Below, piece by piece: positions 1 to 9,233 of a stretch of 64,000 bases of DNA. The translations under genes were made by a program, and so were the position numbers. The stretch's first letter is position 1; every line of letters begins with the position of its first letter. The notes below the pieces were generated by a model. That model did no database searches, was not told the DNA's origin, and worked only from the letters and a program-made list of their open reading frames with translations. This stretch comes from Niabella yanshanensis (GTDB lineage Bacteria; Bacteroidota; Bacteroidia; Chitinophagales; Chitinophagaceae). The stretch covers positions 2,604,001-2,668,000 of the forward strand of contig NZ_CP139960.1 of the NCBI RefSeq assembly GCF_034424215.1, read 5' to 3'.

Positions 1-455
1 AAAAATGCTCCCATCCCATATTTTTGAAAGGCCTCCATTTTTACGGCCTCATCTAAAAGCTGGTAAATACGATCTCTTGTTTTCTTCTGAAGCTGAAATG
101 AGTCTAACCGGTCAACATAGGGCTTAACATCATCTTCGTAATTATTGGTGCGGAAGTTCTTCTTTTTTTCGAGGAAAAAATCTACTGCGCTAACCGTTTG
201 CTGGATCTTGCTGAGATCACCCTGTAAAGTAGATAACAGGGATACGATCTTTTTATTAAGCGAACTATCCACGCCCCGCTTGCCGAGTTTCTTTGACATC
301 TCCGCCTGAAGGTCATTTAATGCAACAGAATCTGCATTAACAGATTCACGGGTAGTTTTGCTTTTTTCTTTTGTAGCGGTTATCCTTTTCTGGGTACCAC
401 AGGAAGTTATTAAAGCCCCGATCATCACAGAGGCATATAGAATTTTCTTAATCAT
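1..455 (-). CDS. Putative lipoprotein, 3' end outside the window
   Basis: The reading frame starts at an ATG at 455 and stays open to the left edge, so about 151 codons of the N-terminal part are visible. The protein begins with a short charged and hydrophobic leader followed by a lipobox-like LITSC, which predicts a lipidated envelope protein. The rest is highly charged, rich in Lys, Asp and Gln, and probably helical or coiled-coil. No family is recognised. It follows the single-pass membrane protein at 460-858 by 4 bp and so appears to be the fourth gene of the two-component operon to its right. It could be an accessory envelope part of that signalling system, but this rests on position only. 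Confidence 0.7.
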   Translation of the reverse strand, partial: MIKKILYASVMIGALITSCGTQKRITATKEKSKTTRESVNADSVALNDLQAEMSKKLGKRGVDSSLNKKIVSLLSTLQGDLSKIQQTVSAVDFFLEKKKNFRTNNYEDDVKPYVDRLDSFQLQKKTRDRIYQLLDEAVKMEAFQKYGMGAF

Positions 456-459
456 AAGG

Positions 460-858
460 TTATTGAGGAAGTGGTTTTATGATAAACCCATTACCGGAGG
501 GTGTTGAGGATATTTTTTTAATTTTATTTTTCAACATTTTGGAATATACGAGCTTTCTTTCAGGTGAAGTGCTGGTCTCCAGCTTCGCCTCATCTTCTGC
601 GGCATTTGCTATGGCACCTCTGTTAAGTGAAATATTGATAAGCCCTACATTCTCTCCCAATTGAAGATCCTGGGAAGAGAGCAATAATTCATCTGCAAAT
701 ATGCCTTTTGCCTTTAATAACGCTGTACTAGATTTTGAGCTATCAGTTTCAATACGCCAGTTGTATAACATCAGCATTAAAAGTATAATAGCGCCAATCC
801 AGAGCAAAACCAAAGAAGCTCTTGCCCTTCTTGTATAAAATGTACTAGCTTTTGGCAT
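460..858 (-). CDS. Small single-pass membrane protein of unknown function
   Basis: A 132-residue protein with one clear membrane segment near residues 15-33, preceded by a basic stretch (TRRARAS). It therefore probably has its N-terminus in the cytoplasm and about 95 residues in the periplasm. The exported part has no recognisable domain and ends in a basic, Ser/Pro/Gly-containing tail. Its start overlaps the last 14 bases of the hybrid histidine kinase gene, and the lipoprotein gene follows after 4 bp, so the genes are probably translationally coupled. Function is not recognised. Context suggests a partner of the sensor kinase. Confidence 0.65.
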   Translation of the reverse strand: MPKASTFYTRRARASLVLLWIGAIILLMLMLYNWRIETDSSKSSTALLKAKGIFADELLLSSQDLQLGENVGLINISLNRGAIANAAEDEAKLETSTSPERKLVYSKMLKNKIKKISSTPSGNGFIIKPLPQ

Positions 859-3040
859 TCTCTTTTAATGTTTTATTGATTAAACTATCAATTTCATCTA
901 TAAAGCTATTGCACTTATCTGCTGCAACTGTCTGCCCGTTATGTAACAGCCTGCCTTTATCTATAATGATCTTGTAAACCGAATGGTCGGGCCCCAGAGA
1001 CGAGAATGTTGATTTCATCCGGTGCAAAAGCCGGTTAATCGCTTCCGTATCTTCCTGGCCAGCGGCCGCAGCGAGATCCGTTTTATCTTTTAACCACTGC
1101 GCTCTCATTTCCTTTAATATCTCAGCCAGCACTTCTTTATCATCTCCTATAATTGAGGTCAGATAATCGAGGTTATCATTGTAATCAATAGCTGCATCCG
1201 TTTCCTGCTGCACCGGTGCCGACGGCTCTTTCCCTGTTTGTTTCAGATAAAAAGCCATTTTCTGAACCAGTAGTTCTTCGTCTACCGGTTTAGCCATGTA
1301 ATCTGAGAATCCGGCTTCCAGGCATTTCTGAACTTCTCCCTCCGATACGTAGGCAGTCATTGCAATTACCGGTGTTTTCAGGTAAAGCTCCCTGCGCAAA
1401 ATAGATATAGCCGTATATCCATCCATTACAGGCATTTGAATATCCATTAGTACCAGGTCAAATATCTCTTTCCTTAGAAGGTTTACAGCCTCCTGACCAT
1501 TGTCGATAATACGGGGTATCAGGCTATGTTTGCTAAAAATATGCTTCAATAATACCTGGTTGGCCTTGTTATCTTCTACAACCAGCACCCTGTAATCCTC
1601 AAATGAGTAGGTAGCCGAAACTTCATTGCTTACAGCCTCCTCTACTCTTTCCGCTTTTTCAAGTATGCATGTAAAATTAAATTCTGATCCCTCATTGACA
1701 TGACTGTATACCGATATAGACCCACCCATACGCTCTACGAGATTTTTCACAATAGTCAGTCCTAAACCAGTTCCTCCATGTTGCCTTTGAGCCCCCTGTT
1801 CCAGTTGTTCGAAGCGTTCAAATATAGTTCCGATTTTATCTTTGGGGATACCTACACCGCTATCTTTTATAGTAAAAGACAGCTTATAAAATTTTTGCTC
1901 CTCATCCACCCAAATGATGCCGGCGCTCACTTCTATACCTCCGTCTGTGGTAAATTTGATGGCATTACTGATCAGGTTTATAAATATCTGCTGCAACCGG
2001 TCAGGGTCTCCTACCACATGCTTGGGAATTTGCTCATCAATAAAGTAATTATAAACCAATCCTTTGTCCTGTATAGTGGCAGAAAACATTTTTTTGATCC
2101 TTGTGAAAAGGTCGTACAGGTTGAAAGGACGATGTGCTATGGTTAATTTTCCCGCTTCTATTTTCGAAAGATCCAACACATCGTTTACGATATACAGGAG
2201 ATTGTAGCCACTGGATTTAATGATCTCAACGTACTCCTTTTGCTTAACATTCAAATCTGTGCCATCCAGCAGGTTACCAAACCCAATCAGTGCGTTGAGC
2301 GGTGTACGTAATTCATGACTCATATTTGCCAGGAACTCGTCTTTGGCATTTTTGCTTTTAAGAGCGGCCAGTTCTGCCTCTTTTAATTCTTCAATTAATT
2401 TAAGTTGCTGCGACTGCCTGCGTATAATTATAGTTGCCAGCAGGAGGATCGCTATTATTGAAAAAACAGCCAATACACGATTGAACAGAGACAATTTACT
2501 GGCCTGGTCTGTATTGGTGTCCAGGGTTCGCTGCAGATCATCTCTCAATTCTCTCTGCAATTGCATGCAGTTCTTATAAACCTTGTTACCCAGGTCCAAT
2601 TTTTTCAGAGAGTCGATATTTAATTTTAGCTGCTGCGTATTGGAATTTTTTACTGCGGCCAGTATTTTTTCTGAAATAGTTACCTGGGTGTCGATAATAT
2701 TGTTAATAGAATCGGCTCTTGCCCTGGTGGGTCCTTCAGAAAATGAACTTAATACATAGGCATTGTATCCAAGGGTATTTACAGAGTCCTGGAGCGATTG
2801 CAACCGTATTTTATCTGCCGGTAAGTTGGTTGCCCCTTTGAGCTTGCTTTCCAGCTCAAAAGAGGTATTCACAATTTCCTGGATACGGTTATTGAGGCCG
2901 AAAGTTGATACGGCTTTCAGGTTCCCGGTGGTTAAGGCATTGGTTGCTTTGTTGGTAAAAAACTGGGTCACCACAATCAACGCCATTAACGCAAGGGCTA
3001 AGGTTACCACAGAAAAGAAAGCTACATTTTTTTTATTCAT
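845..3040 (-). CDS. Hybrid sensor histidine kinase with receiver and HPt domains
   Basis: A 731-residue inner-membrane phosphorelay kinase. Membrane segments lie near residues 7-27 and 187-207 and enclose a helical periplasmic sensor of about 160 residues. The dimerisation/phosphoacceptor domain contains MSHELRTPLN, with His at residue 242. The ATPase domain shows the N box (LISNAIKF), DSGVGIP and GTGLGLTIV. A receiver domain follows, with the phosphoacceptor Asp at residue 533 (VLMDIQMP). A C-terminal HPt domain has its His at residue 673 in LLHRMKST. All relay residues are present. The gene lies 17 bp after the LytTR regulator gene, a likely output partner. The input signal is unknown. Confidence 0.93.
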   Translation of the reverse strand: MNKKNVAFFSVVTLALALMALIVVTQFFTNKATNALTTGNLKAVSTFGLNNRIQEIVNTSFELESKLKGATNLPADKIRLQSLQDSVNTLGYNAYVLSSFSEGPTRARADSINNIIDTQVTISEKILAAVKNSNTQQLKLNIDSLKKLDLGNKVYKNCMQLQRELRDDLQRTLDTNTDQASKLSLFNRVLAVFSIIAILLLATIIIRRQSQQLKLIEELKEAELAALKSKNAKDEFLANMSHELRTPLNALIGFGNLLDGTDLNVKQKEYVEIIKSSGYNLLYIVNDVLDLSKIEAGKLTIAHRPFNLYDLFTRIKKMFSATIQDKGLVYNYFIDEQIPKHVVGDPDRLQQIFINLISNAIKFTTDGGIEVSAGIIWVDEEQKFYKLSFTIKDSGVGIPKDKIGTIFERFEQLEQGAQRQHGGTGLGLTIVKNLVERMGGSISVYSHVNEGSEFNFTCILEKAERVEEAVSNEVSATYSFEDYRVLVVEDNKANQVLLKHIFSKHSLIPRIIDNGQEAVNLLRKEIFDLVLMDIQMPVMDGYTAISILRRELYLKTPVIAMTAYVSEGEVQKCLEAGFSDYMAKPVDEELLVQKMAFYLKQTGKEPSAPVQQETDAAIDYNDNLDYLTSIIGDDKEVLAEILKEMRAQWLKDKTDLAAAAGQEDTEAINRLLHRMKSTFSSLGPDHSVYKIIIDKGRLLHNGQTVAADKCNSFIDEIDSLINKTLKENAKS

Positions 3041-3057
3041 GGTTGTGCAAAAAACCG

Positions 3058-3765
3058 TTACAGCAATTGCAGGCTTTTCAGAAGCGCATCTTTGTACGAT
3101 TCTGAAATGGGTATGGCCTGGCCATGCACATAAACAATTCTATCTTCAATATAATCAATCTTGTCGAGAGCTATCGTATAGCTTCGATGAATACGCATAA
3201 ATTTCTGAGAAGGTAATTTATCTTCAATAGCCTTTAAGCTGCCATGGACAACATAGCTTTTTTGAGGAACATGAAGCTTAATATAATCTCCCTTAGCTTC
3301 GATCCACAAAATATCATTCATATTGAGCTTCCTGATTACTTTGTTATCTTTTACAAAAACAAAATCGCTTGACTCATCTTTTCCGATTTTTACATTTTCG
3401 TTGCTCAGCAGTTCCTTAGCCCGTTCCACCGCATGTAACACTCTTGCCAGCGAAAAAGGTTTAACAATATAATCCACCACATTCAGTTCAAAAGCTTCAA
3501 CAGCGTAGCCCTGTTTGGCAGTTGTGAAGATGGTCAGCGGTCTTTTTTGCAGCATGCGTAGCAACTCGATTCCCGTTAATCCCGGCATTTCGATGTCTAA
3601 AAACAGCAGATCAATAGGATTATTCTCAATGTAGGTCTTCGCTTTCAAAGGATCGTCAAACTCCCCAATGATATTAATACCATCTATCTTGATCAGGATC
3701 TGCTGAAGCAACATCCGGGCTACTTTGTTGTCGTCTACTATGAGGCAATTTATTCGGCGGTCCAT
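3058..3765 (-). CDS. LytTR-family response regulator
   Basis: A 235-residue two-domain regulator. The N-terminal CheY-like receiver (about 1-120) has the phosphoacceptor Asp57 in LLFLDIEMP and the conserved TA and K positions (FTTAKQ, IVKPF). The C-terminal half (about 135-235) is a LytTR DNA-binding domain, shown by the pattern WIEAKGDYIKLH and the segment MRIHRSYTI. It is the first gene of the minus-strand operon and is followed by the hybrid kinase. It may be phosphorylated through the kinase's HPt domain. Its target genes are not known and could include its own operon. Confidence 0.93.
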   Translation of the reverse strand: MDRRINCLIVDDNKVARMLLQQILIKIDGINIIGEFDDPLKAKTYIENNPIDLLFLDIEMPGLTGIELLRMLQKRPLTIFTTAKQGYAVEAFELNVVDYIVKPFSLARVLHAVERAKELLSNENVKIGKDESSDFVFVKDNKVIRKLNMNDILWIEAKGDYIKLHVPQKSYVVHGSLKAIEDKLPSQKFMRIHRSYTIALDKIDYIEDRIVYVHGQAIPISESYKDALLKSLQLL

Positions 3766-3793
3766 AATCAGTTTTAGGCTAATATACGTATTC

Positions 3794-3801
3794 CAAAATT
3801 A
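3794..3801 (-). promoter_or_regulatory. Possible -7 element of the LytTR/kinase operon
   Basis: On the minus strand this reads TAATTTTG, which fits the Bacteroidota -7 consensus TAnnTTTG and lies 29 bases upstream of the ATG at 3765. No good -33 TTTG is present at the expected distance, because that position lies in the atpA terminator stem. The call is tentative. Confidence 0.35.
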
Positions 3802-3815
3802 TTAAATCTAAACGT

Positions 3816-3845
3816 ATAAGCCCTGTTCCGTAGAACAAGGCTTAT
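3816..3845 (-). terminator. Terminator downstream of atpA
   Basis: An inverted repeat with 13-base arms (3816-3828 and 3833-3845), a four-base loop and a single G/T wobble. It sits about 75 bases beyond the atpA stop codon. It is probably a transcription terminator for atpA, although the T-tract after the stem is weak in both directions. Confidence 0.6.
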
Positions 3846-3919
3846 TATTTTCCGAACAGCCCTCGCCGGCTATTCTCTATTACACACTTTATCCTTAAGT
3901 AATTGCTCAGGCAACGCTC

Positions 3920-5503
3920 TTAAGCCTTTTTATACTGTGGTATGAGGCTGTTAGCTAATTCTACCATTTGTTTAAGGCCTTCTTCGGGCAAGTTTCCTTT
4001 TTTAAACTCTGCCATTATTTCAGGTAATTTGTTTTCCATTTCCAGCAGGAAGTGGTCTTCAAATTCCCTAACCCTGTTTACCGGTACCTCTTTAATTAAA
4101 CCATTAGTGCCCAGGTAAATGATGGCAACCTGTTTTTCTACTGTAAACGGAGAGTACTGGGGTTGTTTTAAAATTTCCACGTTACGGGCACCTTTGTCAA
4201 TTACATTTTTAGTAGCAGCATCCAAATCTCCACCGAATTTAGAGAACGCCTCCAGCTCACGATAAAGCGCCTGGTCCAGTTTCAGGGTACCCGCAACTTT
4301 TTTCATCGATTTGATCTGAGCATTACCGCCCACGCGGCTTACAGAAATACCCACGTTGATCGCCGGGCGAATACCTGAAAGAAACAAGCTCGACTCGAGG
4401 AATATCTGTCCGTCGGTAATTGAAATTACGTTGGTAGGGATATAGGCAGATACGTCACCCGCCTGTGTTTCGATAATTGGAAGCGCTGTTAATGAACCGC
4501 CACCTTTTACCAGGTGTTTAATTGAATCGGGAAGATCGTTCATGTTTTTAACGATCTCATCATTATTGATCACTTTTGCAGCTCTTTCCAGTAAACGGCT
4601 ATGCAGGTAGAATACGTCACCAGGGTAAGCCTCACGACCCGGAGGACGACGTAATAACAAAGAAACCTCACGATAAGCTACGGCCTGTTTAGAAAGATCA
4701 TCATAAATGATCAATGCAGGACGACCTGTATCACGGAAGAACTCCCCGATGGCAGCACCGGCGAAAGGTGCATAGAACTGTAAAGGAGCCGGATCGGAAG
4801 CAGAAGCCGCTACGATGGTAGTGTACTCCATAGCTCCGTTGTCCTGTAAAGTTTTCATTACACCGGCAATGGTAGAAGCTTTCTGACCGATTGCTACATA
4901 AATACAATATACGGGCTTGCCGGCAGCGAAAAATTCTTTTTGATTGATAATGGTATCAACCGCGATCGCTGTTTTACCGGTTTGACGGTCACCAATGATC
5001 AACTCCCTTTGTCCACGACCTACGGGGATCATCGCGTCGATGGCTTTGATACCTGTTTGTAATGGCTCTTTTACCGGCTCACGGAAAATTACCCCGGGCG
5101 CTTTACGCTCTAAAGGCATTTCATATAATTCGCCGGCGATAGGGCCTTTGCCATCAATAGGGTTACCCAGGGTATTTACCACACGGCCTACCATGCCTTC
5201 ACCTACTTTAATAGAGGCGATCTGCTTGGTACGACGTACTTTAGAACCTTCTTTAATTCCCTTACCTTCACCCATTAATACCACACCCACATTATCTTCT
5301 TCCAGGTTCAAAGCAATGGCGCGAACACCATCTTCAAACTCAACAAGTTCACCATAACGTACATTTCCTAACCCGTAAACACGGGCAATACCATCCCCTA
5401 CCTGCAACACAGTACCTACTTCTTCTAAATCCGCATGGGCATTAAAATTGCTTAATTGTTCCCGCAGTATGGCGCTTATTTCGTCGGGTTTAATTTCTGG
5501 CAT
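3920..5503 (-). CDS. atpA: ATP synthase F1 subunit alpha
   Basis: A 527-residue alpha subunit, the regulatory nucleotide-binding subunit of the F1 hexamer and of normal length. It shows the P-loop [11 protein letters not shown] near residue 170, a Walker B strand ([13 protein letters not shown]), and the family signature around [16 protein letters not shown]. The ATG at 5503 fits the usual N-terminus ([17 protein letters not shown]). The gene stands alone: neither atpH upstream nor atpG downstream is present, although these normally flank atpA. It has its own consensus promoter and a terminator-like hairpin. Confidence 0.98.
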   Translation of the reverse strand: MPEIKPDEISAILREQLSNFNAHADLEEVGTVLQVGDGIARVYGLGNVRYGELVEFEDGVRAIALNLEEDNVGVVLMGEGKGIKEGSKVRRTKQIASIKVGEGMVGRVVNTLGNPIDGKGPIAGELYEMPLERKAPGVIFREPVKEPLQTGIKAIDAMIPVGRGQRELIIGDRQTGKTAIAVDTIINQKEFFAAGKPVYCIYVAIGQKASTIAGVMKTLQDNGAMEYTTIVAASASDPAPLQFYAPFAGAAIGEFFRDTGRPALIIYDDLSKQAVAYREVSLLLRRPPGREAYPGDVFYLHSRLLERAAKVINNDEIVKNMNDLPDSIKHLVKGGGSLTALPIIETQAGDVSAYIPTNVISITDGQIFLESSLFLSGIRPAINVGISVSRVGGNAQIKSMKKVAGTLKLDQALYRELEAFSKFGGDLDAATKNVIDKGARNVEILKQPQYSPFTVEKQVAIIYLGTNGLIKEVPVNRVREFEDHFLLEMENKLPEIMAEFKKGNLPEEGLKQMVELANSLIPQYKKA

Positions 5504-5564
5504 ATACTTTATTTAAATATTGGTTTTATTGCGGCCATTTTTATAGCCTTTATTTTTCAGGCTG

Positions 5565-5595
5565 CAAAAGTAGGATATCGGTAAATTATAACAAA
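5565..5595 (-). promoter_or_regulatory. Consensus Bacteroidota promoter of atpA
   Basis: On the minus strand a -33 TTTG (5592-5595) is separated by exactly 19 bases from TACTTTTG (5565-5572), which matches TTTG-N19-TAnnTTTG. It lies about 60 bases upstream of the atpA start and supports independent transcription of atpA. Confidence 0.75.
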
Positions 5596-5678
5596 ATAAA
5601 TACCCCGTATCCTTGCAGCGGTTTAAAGCATTTAGGCACCAACTCCCGGTTTTTAACGGGTGATCCTGTCATTTTCGC

Positions 5679-6152
5679 TTATTTCACTACTAAAACACCA
5701 TCCGCCAGGAATCTTAGCTGTTTTTGCGGCTCTTTTATGCCGTCAATTTCAGCCTGGCTCTTTTTAGCGTCTTTCGCATAATGTTGTAACTCAGCTACCG
5801 AAGTAGTTTTATTAAACGCAATTCCGTCTAAAACAATGGATTTGCCCACAATATCCATGGGTACAAAGAAGGCATAATCCTTAAATTTTACAAACATTTT
5901 ACTCTTATCCTCCAGTTCTACCTCCATCCAGCAACCTTTTTTTGGGCAGGAGGCTACTACTTTTCCTGAAATCTTGGTTGCTACGGAGTCTTTTTTAGCC
6001 AGATCTTTTGATACCTGGGAAAGGGTAGCCACTCCTTTGGGGTCTATCTTTTCTCCATAAGTGTCACCCGCGTTGGCAAGGCCTGCAGGAGGCTGTGCAT
6101 AACTCAACTTAACCAGACAAACCAATAGAAAAAGGGTGAACATTTTTTTCAT
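5679..6152 (-). CDS. DUF4920 domain secreted protein
   Basis: A 157-residue protein with a Sec signal peptide (about 1-19, ending in SYAQ) and a DUF4920 domain. The typical features are an early GDTYGEKI, a beta-rich core with SGKVVASCPKKGCWMEVEL, and a C-terminal LRFLADGVLVVK. The Cys-Pro-x-x-x-Cys pair may bind metal or haem or form a disulfide. The biochemical role of DUF4920 is not known. The gene is divergent from the DUF6580 gene, with a 49-base shared upstream region that contains a TAAATTTG -7-like sequence on this strand. Confidence 0.85.
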   Translation of the reverse strand: MKKMFTLFLLVCLVKLSYAQPPAGLANAGDTYGEKIDPKGVATLSQVSKDLAKKDSVATKISGKVVASCPKKGCWMEVELEDKSKMFVKFKDYAFFVPMDIVGKSIVLDGIAFNKTTSVAELQHYAKDAKKSQAEIDGIKEPQKQLRFLADGVLVVK

Positions 6153-6201
6153 ATCACTATATTTAAGACTGCAAATTTATAAAACTATCTATTTTTGCAG
6201 T

Positions 6202-6789
6202 ATGAACAAATTAAATGTAAAAGTTGGTGTACTTGTCGCGATTATTTTAGTGGCTGCATTGAGCAAACTGATTTTTTCTCATTTCGAGGTTTACAATCTT
6301 TCTCCATTGGTAGCTATTGCATTATTTGGCGGCTCACAGTTTAAAAACAAGGGTTGGGCTTATTGCTTCCCGGTCCTGGCCTTTTTAATATCTGACCTGG
6401 CTTTTTACCTGATAGGCAAAACAGGGTTTTACGGTGTCAGCCAGTTTTTTGTATATGGATCTATCTTGCTGATCACAGCTATGGGAACGACTTTACATAA
6501 TCTTAAACCCATCAAAATACTGGGTTATTCACTCACAGGCTCTGCCTTATTCTGGATTATATCCAATTTTGGCGTTTGGGTAGGCAGCCGCATACCGGGA
6601 GCTATTGAGTATGAGCCGGGGCTTACATTGGGAATGACCTACCTCAGAGCGCTCCCTTTCTATAACGAGATCAGTACCCAAATGTTTCGCAACGCTTTTG
6701 GTGGAGATATTTTTTATACTTTTTTGCTATTCGGCATATATGCTCTTATTCAAAAAACAACGCCTGCAGTTCGTTATTCGAATTCATAA
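6202..6789 (+). CDS. DUF6580 family multi-pass membrane protein
   Basis: A 195-residue membrane protein with five to six hydrophobic segments, in line with the DUF6580 family, which is reminiscent of small ECF S-component-like proteins. The ATG at 6202 is preferred over an upstream in-frame ATG at 6136, because that one lies in the divergent gene and would add a non-conserved extension. A TATTTTTG sequence only 5 bases before the ATG would make the transcript nearly leaderless. A strong intrinsic terminator follows. Substrate and role are unknown. Confidence 0.8.
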   Translation: MNKLNVKVGVLVAIILVAALSKLIFSHFEVYNLSPLVAIALFGGSQFKNKGWAYCFPVLAFLISDLAFYLIGKTGFYGVSQFFVYGSILLITAMGTTLHNLKPIKILGYSLTGSALFWIISNFGVWVGSRIPGAIEYEPGLTLGMTYLRALPFYNEISTQMFRNAFGGDIFYTFLLFGIYALIQKTTPAVRYSNS

Positions 6790-6845
6790 TAATCCCGATA
6801 GCTGGCTATTCAATCCCGTTGATACCAGCTAATCAACATATTGGA

Positions 6846-6870
6846 GCAGCGCATCATAGCGCTGCTTTTT
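6846..6870 (+). terminator. Intrinsic terminator after the DUF6580 gene
   Basis: A perfect 7-bp GC-rich stem (GCAGCGC/GCGCTGC) with a six-base loop, followed directly by TTTTT. This is a textbook Rho-independent terminator on the plus strand, about 55 bases after the stop codon. Confidence 0.85.
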
Positions 6871-6929
6871 CTTTGCAACCATCCCCGTTGCAAGAACATC
6901 TTTTAACTTTTTTACGTTATATATCAAAT

Positions 6930-6937
6930 TACCTTTG
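6930..6937 (+). promoter_or_regulatory. -7 element of the large secreted protein gene
   Basis: TACCTTTG fits TAnnTTTG and lies 21 bases before the ATG at 6959. The -33 region is only T-rich (no exact TTTG), so strength is uncertain. Confidence 0.45.
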
Positions 6938-6958
6938 CAGGCAAGATTAATTACAGTT

Positions 6959-9154
6959 ATGACAGGAAAGGCTTTATTATCAACGATTTTAGGTATTATA
7001 CTTTCAGCTTCTCTATGGGCCCAGGAGGATGGCAAGGGAATCAACATTCCTATTAACCGCCAGCTTTTTCATGAAAATATCATTAAAGAAAAAAACCTTT
7101 TGTTGGGAAGTGACGGCAAACAGGATGACGAATTTACCCTCCAGGGTAATGTTGATGCCGGCCGGTTAGCCACAGCAGCGATCAACAACCAGGTTGATGC
7201 CATCAGGTACCTGATTGAAACGGATAATAAAATTGAGCAGCGCCTGAAACCCGGCTACCTGGTGGGGCTGACAGATATATTGAGGCATATGCGCACCGGC
7301 TGGCGCAAAAGAGAAGTATTACCCAGCCATTTTGCCCAGATATTCTCTTTATACAAAAAACTGATCGAGGTAAATTCTGCGAAGGAGTCTATAATTCCTT
7401 ATGTACAACATTTTCCTTACGATATTGCTTACACGGCTACGCTTCCCCGCGTCTTTGAGGAAAATCCTAATTACAATGAGCTGAAAGACCTCCTGATCTT
7501 AAAATATTCGGCCCAGTATCCTGGTAAAACTTTTTACCAGCTTACGAAATATACTAACTCAAAGCATACGGACAGCCTGATAAAAGCTGTTGGACGGCAA
7601 TATCCTGAACAGCTGTATTCCTATGCCCAGGCTGGTAATTCGCTGGGATACAAAATTCGCAGCATTAAGGATGACAATTTCGTAAAAACAGTAGTGGGAC
7701 TTTCTGAAATGAAAAGCGGCCAGATCTATTTCCCCTTCCTGGACAATCTAGTGAAAGGAAAAGTTACCATGACTGAACTGGACGCTGCAAAAGACGACCG
7801 GGTTAAGTACTACCGCCTTTTGGTAAAAACACAAATGGACTATGCCCGGCGTGCACTAAGCGGAGACACCGCTGTAGGCTTTACCGAGCTGACCAATCGC
7901 TTACAAAAGAAAGCGAGTGATGAATTTGTAAACGAAATCAACGCCTTACATGAAGCTACCAATGCGGTGCGGTTCAAATGCCTGCAAGAGCTTACACCAC
8001 AGGAGTTGTATTACCTGGCAGTACTAACAGACGGGTTAATATATACCAGCAGTTATACTGCAGGCGTATACCCGCTGATGATGCAAAAAATGAATAACCG
8101 CGGAGACTCTTTACTGCTCAGCCTCTCATTTGACCATTACCGGAAATTCCTTCGCCAGGCGGCAGGGTATAACACGCTTAAAAACTTTTTTGCAACATTT
8201 AAAAGTAAAGACGATGCTACTGCTGTGATGACAGCTTTTGTAAACGGGCTGGAAAAATCGAAGGGACTGGAGGATGGTGTAGATGTGGCTGACTCTTACG
8301 CCAGTTTATACGAAACACTTCCCGACCTGGCTAAACAAATGTTGACGAATATTAAAACTAATTACCAGAGAAATGCAAGAACCGGTAATAAACGCGGTGT
8401 TGCTATTTATAATATTCTTGATAAATTATTCCAGTCGGCAGATCCAACCAAGAATATTAATCTTACCAAAGAATTGGGTATTCCACCGGTGTACAATGTT
8501 CCCTTCGACAATTTCACCAACGAAAAAGGAGAGATCATTACACAAATGTTTTTTTACGGCGATGAAGATGGAATGATGGATTTCGACATTTTCGTACGCA
8601 CTTTCAGTAATGATCCCAAATGGAAACTGGATCAAAGCAACAGCAAATTTGTGGTAGCGAAAACGACTTCAGGCGTACCTATTTACCTCTATGCCAACAG
8701 GCCACTGGCTAATACGCCTGATGAAGATTATGTAGCCCAGAATGCGATGCAGGAGTTCTTTGAAAAAAACAACCTGTCTCCCACCGTTACTTTTCACCGG
8801 GGACATAGTTATCACGCTCCAACCAGCGTTAGTTATATCACCCCTACCAACCGGGTGGTATTTATGGGTTCCTGTGGCGGCTTCTTCCTGATCGATTCTA
8901 TTTTGAAAAAGTCGAGCGACGCACATATTATCTCGTCCAAGCAAACCGGTTACCGCGATATTAACCTTCCCTTTATACGCACTTTCCTGGAAACCCTTCG
9001 CTTAAAAAAGAACATCGACTGGATATCTTTCTGGAAAGAATTTACATCAGTAGCAAAAGTTACAGGTATCGAAGATTATATACCTCCTTACAAAAACCTG
9101 GGCGCTTTATTTATCAAAGCGTATAAAAAGGAAACCGGGGAAGAGGATATATAG
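6959..9154 (+). CDS. Large secreted protein of unknown function with possible clan CD peptidase-like C-terminus
   Basis: A 731-residue exported protein. The ATG at 6959 is chosen because it opens directly into a signal peptide (MTGKALLSTILG, cleavage near SLWAQ). A start eight codons earlier would spoil it. Most of the chain is probably helical and matches no family I recognise. Near the C-terminus a hydrophobic strand runs into HRGHSYH (His613, His616), and a second strand runs into FMGSCGG (Cys639). This strand-His, strand-Cys layout resembles the catalytic dyad of clan CD peptidases such as gingipains and caspases, though the spacing is short. Periplasmic or surface location is inferred. 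The gene is monocistronic and followed by an ABC exporter. Confidence 0.75.
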   Translation: MTGKALLSTILGIILSASLWAQEDGKGINIPINRQLFHENIIKEKNLLLGSDGKQDDEFTLQGNVDAGRLATAAINNQVDAIRYLIETDNKIEQRLKPGYLVGLTDILRHMRTGWRKREVLPSHFAQIFSLYKKLIEVNSAKESIIPYVQHFPYDIAYTATLPRVFEENPNYNELKDLLILKYSAQYPGKTFYQLTKYTNSKHTDSLIKAVGRQYPEQLYSYAQAGNSLGYKIRSIKDDNFVKTVVGLSEMKSGQIYFPFLDNLVKGKVTMTELDAAKDDRVKYYRLLVKTQMDYARRALSGDTAVGFTELTNRLQKKASDEFVNEINALHEATNAVRFKCLQELTPQELYYLAVLTDGLIYTSSYTAGVYPLMMQKMNNRGDSLLLSLSFDHYRKFLRQAAGYNTLKNFFATFKSKDDATAVMTAFVNGLEKSKGLEDGVDVADSYASLYETLPDLAKQMLTNIKTNYQRNARTGNKRGVAIYNILDKLFQSADPTKNINLTKELGIPPVYNVPFDNFTNEKGEIITQMFFYGDEDGMMDFDIFVRTFSNDPKWKLDQSNSKFVVAKTTSGVPIYLYANRPLANTPDEDYVAQNAMQEFFEKNNLSPTVTFHRGHSYHAPTSVSYITPTNRVVFMGSCGGFFLIDSILKKSSDAHIISSKQTGYRDINLPFIRTFLETLRLKKNIDWISFWKEFTSVAKVTGIEDYIPPYKNLGALFIKAYKKETGEEDI

Positions 9155-9233
9155 ACATCCAGCTGCTGAAAAGTCTTCTATTGTTAACGAATACCTTTCG
9201 TTCAAACTGTTGTAATTTTTATATCTTGCGAGA

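Noticed and set aside
4995-5357. Reading frame antisense to atpA
   Set aside because: It is a shadow of the strongly biased atpA codons; no start context or homology.
6136-6201. Longer start for the DUF6580 protein
   Set aside because: It would begin inside the divergent DUF4920 gene and add a non-conserved segment ahead of a good ATG.
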